Notes under the pieces: generated by a model
The model's database searches: none
The model's input: the letters and a program-made list of their open reading frames with translations, nothing else
Told to the model about the DNA's origin: nothing
Position numbers and translations under genes: made by a program
Shown: positions 1 through 10,179 of the stretch, in pieces
How positions within the stretch are numbered: position 1 is the first letter of the stretch
How the letters are laid out: each line of letters starts with the position of its first letter
NCBI GenBank assembly: GCA_001179505.1
Contig: CDMY01000878.1
Location: forward strand, 177,993-241,992
DNA length: 64,000 bases
Reading direction: 5' to 3'
Source: Vitrella brassicaformis
Lineage: Eukaryota; Sar; Vitrellaceae

Positions 1-118
1 AGCGTAGGACACCAGCCGTTTTAAGACTTGATGCGACAGTCAATACGAGTCATCTATCGTCCCTGTCGATCCCCCCTCAAATGCATAATCAGCACTCAAG
101 GACACTCATCCCAGCTAG

Positions 119-1203
119 TCACTCAAGCCGCCCCTCTCCCTGCACATCTGTCGGCCTCTGATGCGTGCCTGCGCTCCCCCACCCCGGCAGCTCCCGCCTG
201 ACGGCCCTGTCACACTCCTGAATCTTGCTCAGCACGGGGTCATGACTGCGTTGCTGCAGCACATCTGCCGGCCGATATGGCTGCACCTGGCCCCAGCTCT
301 CGATGTCCGACACGATCTTGCGTATTGGGTAGAAGAACGGCTTGGCAAACATGGCGTAGCGGTCGATGGGCGGGAAGATGAGGTGCAGCAGCACCTGGTT
401 GAACTCATTGGGGTAGTTGCAGCCCACCACGGCAAATTGCTCAACCAGCTGCGGCGAAATGGGCCGCTTGGTGTGCTGCATGATGGCTGTGGTGAGGCTC
501 CTGTAGCCCTCCCGGACCATTCGCCGCAGCAGCTTGAGGTCGTTCTTGCGCAGAGATCGGATATCGTACATCGTGTCCTGAGTGAGTGAGGCGCACACAA
601 AAACGGCACACACCACAGACAGACACACAAACACATCAAACACAGCCCAGCCAGCATCTGCAGCCATGCATCTCGTGTGTGCGCACCTACCTTTGACAGC
701 GCGCAGAGGTGGAACTGTGCCGTCGGGTAGGGGTAGCGCACCACCAGCACCTCGTAGGACCGGTAGTACTCAACCAGCTGCCCATCAGGACCATCAAGCT
801 CCCCATCGATGAATGCAGGTCGTGCACGACCAGAACCCACAGCAGTAGCAGAAGAAGCCCCTGGTCGAGAAGCTGCAGCTGCCGGCCCTCGCTTGAGCAT
901 GGCGTCGTGAATGATCTCCTTGCCGCCTCGCGTGATGTGCTGGTCGGTGAGCTTGGTGTCGCAGAAGGTGCACCTGTCCAGCGGGAGTATGTTTGGCTTC
1001 TGGCAGGTGGGGCAGATCTTCTTGTAGTAGATGTTGGCGAAGTACTTGGACAGACTGCTCGAATGCAGATGCCGGGGCCGCGGTTGTCGGTGCAGGTTCG
1101 AGCGGCAGGACGACGGCAGGCACATCACTGGTGGGTCAAGGGTGGATGCAAGCCGCTCTGCTGCGTTGACGGGAGGCACCAGCCGCACCCTCATCGCTCG
1201 CAT
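119..1203 (-). CDS. HIT-like superfamily protein with N-terminal zinc ribbon
   Basis: Two exons (1203-691, 577-119); the intron 690-578 has GT/AG ends and joins in phase 0 to give 323 aa. Residues ~65-85 carry a CxxC...CxxC zinc-ribbon pattern (CPTC and CTFC). The C-terminal half reads like a HIT fold: strand-rich YYRSYEVLVVRYPYPTAQFH, then a long helix, then QVLLHLIFPP where the histidine triad would sit. Only one His of the triad is clear, so hydrolase activity is doubtful. HIT proteins usually cleave nucleotide phosphoesters; zinc finger plus HIT recalls aprataxin-type proteins, but the order here is zinc first. The start is the first ATG of the open frame and is divergent from the gene at 1377. 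Fold call tentative, gene model good. Confidence 0.55.
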
Positions 1204-1376
1204 CTTCAGTCAGTGATAATCGGCGGACGTGGAAGATGAGATCTGCACATCAATTTGCCGAGATCTAACAGTCGCCGGAATGAAAAGTGCGAGCTAAATG
1301 AGTTGGCGCCCTCTTCGGCCGTTCAGATCTCTCAGGCCTTTCGCTGCTCCCCTGGCCAGACCCTTGATGTGCCACG
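1204..1376. promoter_or_regulatory. Putative bidirectional promoter with three AGATCT sites
   Basis: 173 bp separate the divergent start codons at 1203 and 1377. The palindrome AGATCT occurs at 1239-1244, 1261-1266 and 1325-1330. No TATA box is obvious. Promoter function is inferred from position only. Confidence 0.4.
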
Positions 1377-2383
1377 ATGTCAGCAGGCGAGTTTGCAAAG
1401 ACACATCAGCGCGTCGAGGGGGACCCCTTCACGTTTGTTGATCTGAGGCGCATCCAGAAGGTGAGCTCGAGGTGGAAAGGGGAAACACACATGCATTCCG
1501 CATGCCTACGCCTGTTCCTGTGTGTGCAGCACGCGAACGCTGCCCGTCAGCCTGATGGAGTGCCGCCCAGTCAGCCGTCCGTTCAGCAGATGGGGCCCAG
1601 CACATCTGCCTCTGTTCGCCATGACGGCTCGTTTTTCTACGATAGCTACTCAGGGCAGCAGCTGAGGTACAGCAAAATGACGCACGCCTTTGCACTGGTA
1701 TTCTTGATGATTGTGTCTGTTTGTTCGAATGTCTGTCTGTCTGTCTGTCAAGGCATCCATTGGGTTGTGAGAGGGATGGCGACTTGTATGTGTGGGAGAG
1801 GTCGTGGGAGTCACTCGGCGACCTATTCGACAACTTCCGCCTGCCTGACCCTTCACAAGACAGTGCAGAGTTCAACGCACCGGTAGGGACGGATTCATGG
1901 CGTCTCTCCATCCGTGTGTGTTCTGTGTGTCAGCGGCTGCCTCCCATGTCGCACACAGTGGCCATGGACGCCTACAGAGAGCTCGACTGGCGGGATTACC
2001 TCGATGCGGAGATGCACACGTGGGCAAAGGACACACGGGAGACAGCGGATAGGTGGAAAGTGTGTGTATCTGTGTATCTGTGTGATTTACATGGAAAGTC
2101 CTGGTAGCACGTACTCGACGCAGTCGACAACCGTGACGCTCACCAAGGGGGTAACTTCTGACAGAGTTGTTTCGGCATGGAGTGAGTGTGGATCTCTCTC
2201 TCTCTCTCTGTGTGTCTCTCTCTCTCTCTGTGTGTGTGTCTGTGTGTCTGTGTGTGTGTGTGTCTGTGTGTGTGTGTGTGTGTGTAGGCGCCTGACAGTG
2301 AAGTATTTGAGCCTCTTAGCAAGGCTCTGAGGGAGAACGCTGACTATATGCGCTACGTGTGGAGAACGGGATGCCTCATGTAG
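1377..2383 (+). CDS. Hypothetical protein, six exons
   Basis: Exons 1377-1460, 1530-1666, 1753-1882, 1934-2052, 2108-2150 and 2288-2383 join in phase to a 202-aa protein ending at TAG. I do not recognise the family. Visible features are a charged N-terminus, an aromatic segment (GDLYVWERSWESLGDLF) and a helical C-terminus (EPLSKALRENADYMRYVW). No signal peptide or membrane helix is seen. The two joins either side of exon 5 are the least certain: other donors lead to early stops, while this choice keeps the last exon open. Intron 5 holds a CT/GT microsatellite. Transcribed away from the HIT-like gene. Confidence 0.55.
2197..2287. repeat. CT/GT microsatellite inside intron
   Basis: Runs of CT followed by GT dinucleotides fill intron 5 of the gene at 1377-2383 and end directly at the 3' splice site TAG (2285-2287). 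Confidence 0.85.
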
Positions 2384-3115
2384 ACGTAGATTTGACGTGT
2401 AGATCATGATTATCTGTGGTGCACAGAGGTAGGGCCAGCCGCGTGTAGAGTGACTGATCTCTGCATGCGATGGATCTCACAGACAACAGGTTGAGGTGCC
2501 AAAACGGTGCGTTGACTGATGGCTGGCACCTCTGTCTGCTATGGACTGTCCATACGTCCGATGGCTGTCTGTCTGTCTTTTTTCTTCCTTCCTCCTTGGC
2601 CTCATTGCATGAGTGCAGGCCGTGTCAGTCGAGTCCCCGCTTGCGAAACGTGGTGCGGGAGCTGCGCCGTTCCACGCATCCCAAACGAGATCATCAACAA
2701 CACGACGCGCAGCGCACGCAGCCGAGGCAGACACAGCATCAAGATGCTCGCAAAGCGGGCAGCAGAGAGCTTCCTCCTTCCCCTCTTTCTCAGTCCGTCG
2801 CGCACCCACCCAGGCACCCGCAATGCGCATCCCTTGACCCACACGAAAAAGCTTGAGGGCAGCAGCGACGAGAAACACCCATCCATCCATCCATCAAACA
2901 GACACACGCACACACGGGGGGCCGCTGAATTCACCTGGACAACAAATGCCCTCAAACCTAACCAAAGCCTGAGCCCTGAGCCCCTGATCTGACACCCACC
3001 CCACCACCCTCCCTCACTCCCTCCCTGCCTCAATTCTTCCTTCTGTCCTTGCTGCTTAGACACAAATCGCAGAGGACTGCTTAGACTGCGGGGGAGGGGC
3101 TTGTGTGAGCTTCAA
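2384..3115. other. No gene seen; convergent 3' region
   Basis: About 730 bp between the ends of two convergent genes. Open frames here are low-complexity and have no consistent splice structure. Short ATCC and pyrimidine repeats are present. Probably two 3' untranslated regions. Confidence 0.5.
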
Positions 3116-4353
3116 TTACTGAATCACCATCCCCCCTCCGCCCCTCTGCCCCCATCCGGAAGCACACCCACCGCTCGGACCCCACGAGTGCATGCCCGTG
3201 CCCATGCCCGTCTCAGGCATCCACTCGTGGCCGTCAAAACACTCGCGGCACTCGAAGTCGTAGTGCTCCTGCTCGAGCTGCTGCTGCTGGGAAAACCACT
3301 CCTCGGCACAGGCGTACTCGTACTCATCGACGGGATGCGGCACGGGTGAGCCGACGGGGAGCATGAAGACGTCCTCAGCGATGGTGCACATGGCCTCTGC
3401 CGGCAGGTCGCGCAGCGGCATCTGCACCACACTGTAGCTGAACTGCTGCTGCTCCTGCTGCTCTTGGGGGGAGTGAGGGGGAGGGGTCGAAGGCAAGGCT
3501 GAGCTGCCGCCATCACGGCAGAGGTGCGCCATCGGGCCCTGGCCGTAGGGGTAGAAGCTCTTTTCACACATGTAGCCCTTCTCGTACATCTGCACGCCGT
3601 CATCAGCCCCTCCTCCCTTGCGCATGCCCTTGATGCCGCCGATGCTGCTGCTGCTGCTGCTGGGCACAAACTCCTTGGCGCTCGCGTTCAGCCGGGACTG
3701 GCACTTGGGTGTCGTCGTGTCGACGACGTGTGCCTTGCCGCTGCCGCTGCCGGTGCTGGTGCTGGTGCTGGGGGCAGGGTGCGCCACCTCCGGTCCGCGC
3801 TTGTCTGCACTGAGGGCCTTGACAGACGTCTTGGAAGCCGCCAGGGAGAAGGGTACGGGTGCTGGTGCTGATGGTGTGGGTGTGGGTGTGGGTGTGGTGA
3901 CTTCGGGTGCTGTGTTGTTGCTGCTGTTGACAGGGGGTGGTGAGGGGGGAGGTGTGGGGGGCAGGATGGGCCGGTTGGGGTCAGGGATGGTGCTGCGGCT
4001 GGCTAGCTTCTTGCCGCTGTCGGGGGGGCAGACGAGCCTGTGGATGCGCTTGAACTGCATGACACACAGACAGGTGTTGTACGACATGCCCACGATGGGC
4101 GTGTGCATCTGTTCGACGTACCTGGTTCTGCGATAGCCACGCGCTCTTCTTCCACTTGCCGTCCTCTGAGCAATCTGCGACACACGAGAAGAAGCACACA
4201 CGCCCATGCCCATGGCCCACACGCGGATGCACGTGTGTGTGCGTGCGCTGGCTTACAGCTGATGATCCTGTCCAGAGTGGCCGTGACGTTCTGCCGCACA
4301 GCCGGCGGCAGGTCGCGCTGCAAATCCCTCTCGAGCTCAATTATCATCTGCAC

Positions 4354-4385
<32 letters not shown>

Positions 4386-6433
4386 GCACCATAGGTGCAA
4401 TGTGAACACACACTCGCGCATCTGTCGGTCGCTCACTCACTCACCGTCCAGGTCATCTCATGTTCCTCCCTCTCCCTGCTCCATACACCGCTCTCGCGAC
4501 CAAACAGATCGTCGACACGGTCCATCAGATGGGCACTGGTGGTGGCGTCGCCCTCGGAGCTGTCGATGTGTGTCTTAGTGTGTGTCGGCAGCATGATGTC
4601 GCTGTGCAGCGTGCCGAGGGCCTGGCGCCACTCGGCAAGCTCGAGACGCCGCTCCTTGACGCGGCGCAGGTAGATGCGGGCCTTCTCCATCTGCAGACCA
4701 TCACACACACATGCGGGTGTGCTTGTGTTAGGGAGGGGTGCGTGTGTGTGTGTGTGTGCGTGGGTACATCTAATTTCATGTTGGGGTAGAGCGAGTCGAT
4801 CTTGGCGTCGCCGTTCGGGAAATGCTCCAGACAGAGGTCCTCCAACTTGCTGCAGTGCACGACCAACGACCAAGCACCCACACAGAACCAACCCCAGCTG
4901 CACTGCACTCCCTGTCCCTCTCCGATGGTCCAGCCATGTCATGTGTTGTACCTAGAGATGTTGAGTGCGCATCCCACGGCAGCGTTGTTGGCGCAGTGGA
5001 AGATGGAGGGGTGGATATCGCCGAGGCGCCAGCGGGGAAAGGCCACGTCCAGCGACCTCAGACACGACCTCACGCGATTCGAATACTCTACCTGCACCAC
5101 AAGGCAGCAGGACAAACCACACAGGGGCCATAGATGCGCGTGTTGGTTGGTGGCACATGCGGGTGTTGGCGTCATGGCGTCACCTTCTCCCTCTTGGCGG
5201 CTTCCTCCTCGACGGTCCGCGCCTGCCGAATGCGCGCCAGCATCCCGCTCAGCACGTCTGCCTGCTGCTGCGTGATCCACCGCCGCTCCGCCCCTCTGCT
5301 GTCGTCGTGTGTGCGCGAGTTGAGCGCCGCCTCGAGCACACGGATGGTGCGCTCCTTGAGGTACTGTGGCGGCTTGGTGAACCACGGAGCATCGCCCAAC
5401 GCAGCCAGCGACTGCACACATACAAGACACTCATGTGACATCAGTCAGTGTCGATGTGGTGTTGTTGCAGGCACCCACCCACTCACTGACCTCGAAGAGT
5501 TTCAGCCGCTCTGCGTCGGTCTTCTTGTATATCTCGTCAGTGTGGGCGAAGAAAGTCTCGAGCAGCAGGCCCTGGCCGTGCTTCTTGGGGGCGGAGATCA
5601 GATCGTCAAACACCGCACTCAACTTCCAGATACACCACACACAGACACACACACACAGAGAGAGAGAGAGAGATGGGGATGTGTATACAGCGCGATATAT
5701 GTGTGTGTCTGCCCAGTGTGCACATCGATGTCGCCCACACTGACCAGTTTGCGGAAGTCGGGTGACTCCTGTGAGGCCGAGGGGGGTCGGCGTGTCGAGG
5801 ACGGACAGGCCGGCCTCTTGCACGGATCACGACCACGACCCAGAAACCGCAGCGCGATACGAACCTGCCACACACAACGCACACACACAGGTGAACGAAA
5901 CAGCAAGGAAAACCCTTCACAGGCCCACTGACGTCTTCGCGCAGGTCGCTATCGAGAGGGTCCTCCTGGTGTGCCGCCAACACGCGCTCCCGCCACTGCA
6001 GGAGGTTGACGAGGTGCCGCCTCAGAGCAGTGCCGCGCTCACACAACGCCACGGCAGCCTGCTCCGTCCGCCACTGCGGATGCAGCTTCGTCACACCCGC
6101 CAGGATGCCCTTCAGCTTGTCATTGAACTTGTCACGGTACCGCTCCGCGCACTGCGACGTGCACTGCGTGTGAGCCTGTGACACAACAACACGGCGACGA
6201 TGCTGCAAATGGAGCTTTTGGCCGCTTCTTTGGTGAGTGTGTTGACTGACCTTCGATTCCCCGCCTGAGCAGCTGTTTGCAGCGGGCGATGCCTGCCGCT
6301 CGTGGCGAGGAGGGATGGCAGTCTTGGGTTTGGCTGAGGCCATGTCCCCTCTGCCTCTATCCTCCTTCATACCCGAAGGAAGAGCCATCATCAAAACGAC
6401 GCAAGAGAGGTTTTCTCGCTGAGGTCGTTTCAT
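3116..6433 (-). CDS. PAM2-motif protein (predicted poly(A)-binding-protein partner)
   Basis: Eleven exons from 6433 down: 6433-6251, 6175-5933, 5864-5745, 5622-5491, 5411-5184, 5091-4952, 4849-4768, 4690-4445, 4347-4257, 4174-4122, 4054-3116. All joins keep phase, giving ~818 aa (875 aa if the upstream ATG at 6604 is used). Residues of the first ~500 look alpha-helical and are unrecognised. The last exon is Pro/Thr/Ser-rich and contains SRLNASAKEFVP (near 3660-3700), a good match to the PAM2 consensus SxLNxxAxEFxP that binds the MLLE domain of poly(A)-binding protein. A role in mRNA translation or decay is inferred from that motif only. I prefer the start at 6433 because it leaves a 185-bp gap to the divergent WS/DGAT gene. 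Confidence 0.7.
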
Positions 6434-6618
6434 CCACTGCCCTATTCCAGAGCGCGCCAGAGATCTCCGCACCGTTGGGAGCAGGTACGTCACGAAGGGA
6501 TGCATTGAATTGCCAACGTAGACGTCCTCGATAACCAGTGTCACATTCTTGCAGTGCCCTTGTGCCTGATCTCCATCGCTCGACGTGCTCTTTGGCAATC
6601 GCATCTCGTCTGCGGCTC
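6434..6618. promoter_or_regulatory. Putative bidirectional promoter
   Basis: Lies between the preferred starts of the PAM2 gene and the acyltransferase; one AGATCT at 6461-6466. If the longer N-termini (6604 on minus, 6538 on plus) are used, the genes overlap instead. Confidence 0.35.
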
Positions 6619-8260
6619 ATGGCGCCACCTCCTATCGAGAGGACAATGGTGAGTGAGAACACAGGAGATGGATGGCAGCTGGCTGCGAGTCAATGTAATG
6701 GATGTATGTGTGTATCTCTCTGGATGGCCGGCTGCATGGTCAGAGCGTATCAAGCTGGGCATTGAGTCGGGGCTTGTTCCCACCACAGGTACGGTACGCA
6801 GGAAGACACAGAGAAGCAGGCAGGCAGGCAGGCAGGCAGGCATTGTGACTTCGATTGATGTGGCGTGCAGGTCAATCTCCCGGGTACTGCCATCAACCTG
6901 TGTCTGCACATGAAGGACTTGCCACTGAGGGACGACCTGGTCAAGCTGTTCGAGTCGCATCTCCTCCAGTACCACAGAATGAGGTACTTAGCAGACAAAC
7001 AAACGTTTGTCGTCTGATTGTCGATTCCGTCCTTCAGGTCAGTGCCTTCGGGCTGGTCCTGGCGCGAGGTCCCTGTCACGGTTCAAGCGCATTTCACCGA
7101 GCACACCGTCCGATCCACAGAGGACCTTCACAGCACGATCGAAGCCGTTATGGACCGGCCGCTCGACAAGACGCGCCCACTTTGGGAGGTGCACCTAATG
7201 TCTGCCGTCGCAAGAACCGACACGTCGTCATCGTGCCTGGTGCTCCGCATCGACCACGCCATCGCTGACGGCCTGGGCGTCTTCATGTTGCTGCACCAGT
7301 GCGGCTTCATCCGAACCCAGGCCAAGGACGAGGTGCTTCCTCTTTTGGACCTCATAGGTATCAGAGCCGACACCCACACTCCTGCGACATCCACCGGCAC
7401 TTCCGAGAGCGGGACAGAGAGCGAGTGGACAAAGGTGGGCGGGCGAGAGCAGCAGCCCCTCGTGCAGGGCAGGCGTCGGAGTCGGACGTGGTTCCAGTGG
7501 GCGGTTGGCGTTTACCACTTCATCCACGCCTTGGTGGCTGCTATTGGCCACACGCTGGGCAGGTACGACGGCAGCTTCTCATTCAATGGGGGGCTGGGCC
7601 GCAGGAAAAGGCTCACCTATGGGCGGCGAAAGGTAACGCACCGACATACAGACAGACAGACAGACAGGGACATGGACGATGTGGTGGAGTGATCGGTGCC
7701 TGTGCCTGTGTCAGCTCGTCGTATTTCCGTCTCTGCGTCTGTCGTACCTGAAAGCCATCAAGAAGGCTGCAGGGGACGTGTCCCTCACCGATGTGCTGCT
7801 CGCGATATTCACTGGGGCGATCAGGAGGTGAGGTGGGGGCAATGTGAAACTGAATCGTTGGAGAGTACGTATTCGTGGCTGGTGGCTGGTGGCTGGTGGC
7901 TGATTGTTGTGTAGATATGGAGGTCTTGTTGACGACCCCCTGCTGAAGTCTGAGGGTGGGACAGCCCTCCTGCGGGCGCTCACAGCCTTCGCCCTACCGA
8001 GACTACAGATGGCGCTGCCAAGGTCGGCTGGCTAAGTAGAACATCTCTCTCCCGGTGTAGTCTTCCGTGTATGCATTCATTTTGTAACCAACCCTCTGCA
8101 GGTCGCTCGATGATGATGTGCCCGCGAGCCGTGTGCTGCGTCAGGGCTTCATGGTGGTGTCCACACAGCTGCCCATACACATCACGGACGCCAAGGAGAG
8201 GCTCATGCAAATGGCACAGGTGACTGAGGGAGGGGGGTGCGTGCGTGAATCGCTTACCCG

Positions 8261-8300
<40 letters not shown>

Positions 8301-8766
8301 TTCAGGAAACGGCCAGTTTGAAGAGTCGGCAGCAGCCGACGGCGACATACCGTGTGCTGGCTGCCGTGGGCCAGCTGGCGCCCTGGTCTGTCACGTCACG
8401 GCTACTCCTGGGCTACTTCGCACGCCACTCTTTCGTCGCCTCCAATGTCCCCGGACCGCGGCAACTGTGCACATTCGCCGGGAAACCTGTCCACGACGTG
8501 CAGGTGAGCTGACGAAGCCACACAGGCACTAAAATCAATACGTCTGTAGCTATGTGTGTGGGTGTGTGTGTGTGACACAGGTGGTGTATCCAGATCTGCT
8601 GCCGCAGCTGTTTTTCTTGAGCTACGCCGGGCGCGTGCGATCCAATCTCATCGTGGACCCGGACCTGTGGCCGCAGTATGACCAGCTGGGGGCTCTGGTC
8701 GTGGCTGAGGCGCGGGAGCTGGCGAGGGCTGTCGGGGTGACGCACGGAGACCCCCTACAAGACTAG
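6619..8766 (+). CDS. Wax ester synthase/diacylglycerol acyltransferase (WS/DGAT, plant WSD type)
   Basis: Nine exons (6619-6648, 6744-6788, 6871-6983, 7038-7632, 7715-7827, 7915-8022, 8102-8219, 8306-8503, 8581-8766) join in phase to 501 aa, the usual size of plant WSD enzymes. The family transfers acyl-CoA to fatty alcohol or diacylglycerol to make neutral lipid. Hallmarks: LSRGLF near the N-terminus, PLDKTRPLWEVHL before the active site, IDHAIADG as the catalytic motif, and ASNVPGP followed by FAGKPV near the C-terminus. The canonical HHxxxDG reads DHxxxDG: the second, catalytic His is kept and the first is Asp. No clear membrane helix was noted. An in-frame ATG at 6538 could extend the N-terminus. 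Confidence 0.92.
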
Positions 8767-10179
8767 AACAGAACCAAGTGAAGTCCTGGCTGTTTTTCTC
8801 TTTTTGATGCATGAGTCGTAATTTTGTGACTGTAAGTATCAGCTTTATGCATCTCACAAAGCGTCAGATGTCAGTCGCATTTTTCGTAGGCGCTTTATGA
8901 CGCCTTTGCGCTTTTTTCCGTGGCACGGCGCTGTGCGCGCTGTCGTGACTGATGCGGGGGGCATGTTGTGGCGCATGTTGACAATGAATGGCGAGGCCCA
9001 CGGTGTCAACTGTACTGTGCTGGACGCTTATATCGCTTCGTGTGTCTGGGTGGGTGTGACACTTTCCTGACCCCCTGGGCCTTATCTGATGCACTGAATG
9101 ATGACCATTGGATTGTTTGGAGGGGCCAAGACGCACACGCCAACATACTCGTGAAAGACTACGGACTTCAAGGGAGCTCTCTGTTGTGGCTGGATGGATG
9201 TATGTGTGTGTGGTGAGTGAATGACTGAATGACATTGATTGCATTTGATCGATGTGTTAACCAATGGTAGTCCGCATTGGCTGGCTTGCATGAACGGACC
9301 ATCTTTGTGGTCTGACCTGCGTGTTCAGCGGGGAGAGAAGGAGGCCAGCCAGCCAGCCAGACAGACAGACAGACAGGCACTGGTTGGAGTGAGCCACTCC
9401 CACGCCGACTGGATGTCACTGACGTGGATGCCTACGTGCATGGAAAGCCAGAAACCTGTCGTTGCATGACACACTGGATGGATGGATGGATATGAGTGTG
9501 TGCACCTATGAGTTTGTCTGTCTGTCTGCAGTCATCACGACGAACACACACGCACAGCCATTCATGACACACATACATTCAGCATGCACGTACTGTACAG
9601 TGAACAACGTGAGCTGCTCTTTCACCGAAAGCAATTCATCCAAAGTGGGCCGGGCTCACTGCGGGTGAATGATGTGACTTCCGAAGTGCCCTGTGAGCCA
9701 ATCGGGAGGGCTCCCTCGCCCCCATCTGCCAACTCAGCTGATCGATGCGAGCCTGAGAAACGTGCCGAGAACAACAGACATTCCCCGGTGCGCCATTGGA
9801 GGCACAGTGCGGCCCTGGAGCGGATGCCCAGGCCCTCTTGCTGAGCGGACGAGTCCGTTTCCATCGCTCAGCCGCTTCTCGTGTGCAAACTGATCCATCA
9901 GCGGCTTATCGTCACTGCCGAACGCCAATAGCCGAACGCACCACGTAGCGGCCTCTCGTCCGACGGTGAGTCGGAAGATGCGGCGATTGGCACATTCACA
10001 AACAGACTAGGACGATCTGTTTGCGGACTTGTTGGTTGATTGAGCGTGTGCGGCTGGCCGCCGGCTCATACTTTGATAGGCAAGCACTGATGCACACAAC
10101 ACATGCATCAGGTGCCTGCAGGCCATCTGTGTGCGTGGTCCATGGTGCAGCTGTCCGTCTGTTTGAGTGAGTGAGAGCG
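8767..10179. other. 1.4-kb stretch without a recognisable gene
   Basis: No open frame with coding-like composition or consistent splicing was found on either strand. It contains short CCAG/CAGA tandem repeats near 9348-9378 and GGAT repeats near 9477-9491. It may be 3' UTR of the acyltransferase plus upstream region of the ankyrin gene. Confidence 0.5.

Noticed and set aside
2602-3063. 153-codon minus-strand frame between two genes
   Set aside because: Trp/Gly/Arg-rich and low-complexity, includes translated simple repeats, no splice sites or homology.
4055-4121. Possible 13-nt intron GTACGTCGAACAG in the PAM2 gene
   Set aside because: Too short for splicing; a normal 67-nt intron (4121-4055) using the same donor restores the frame.
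8968-9216. Plus-strand frame in the 1.4-kb gene gap
   Set aside because: Isolated, no splice partners, ends in a TGTG repeat; not convincing as a gene.
9600-9900. Possible structured RNA gene in the gene gap
   Set aside because: No tRNA cloverleaf, snRNA or rRNA signature could be identified by eye.
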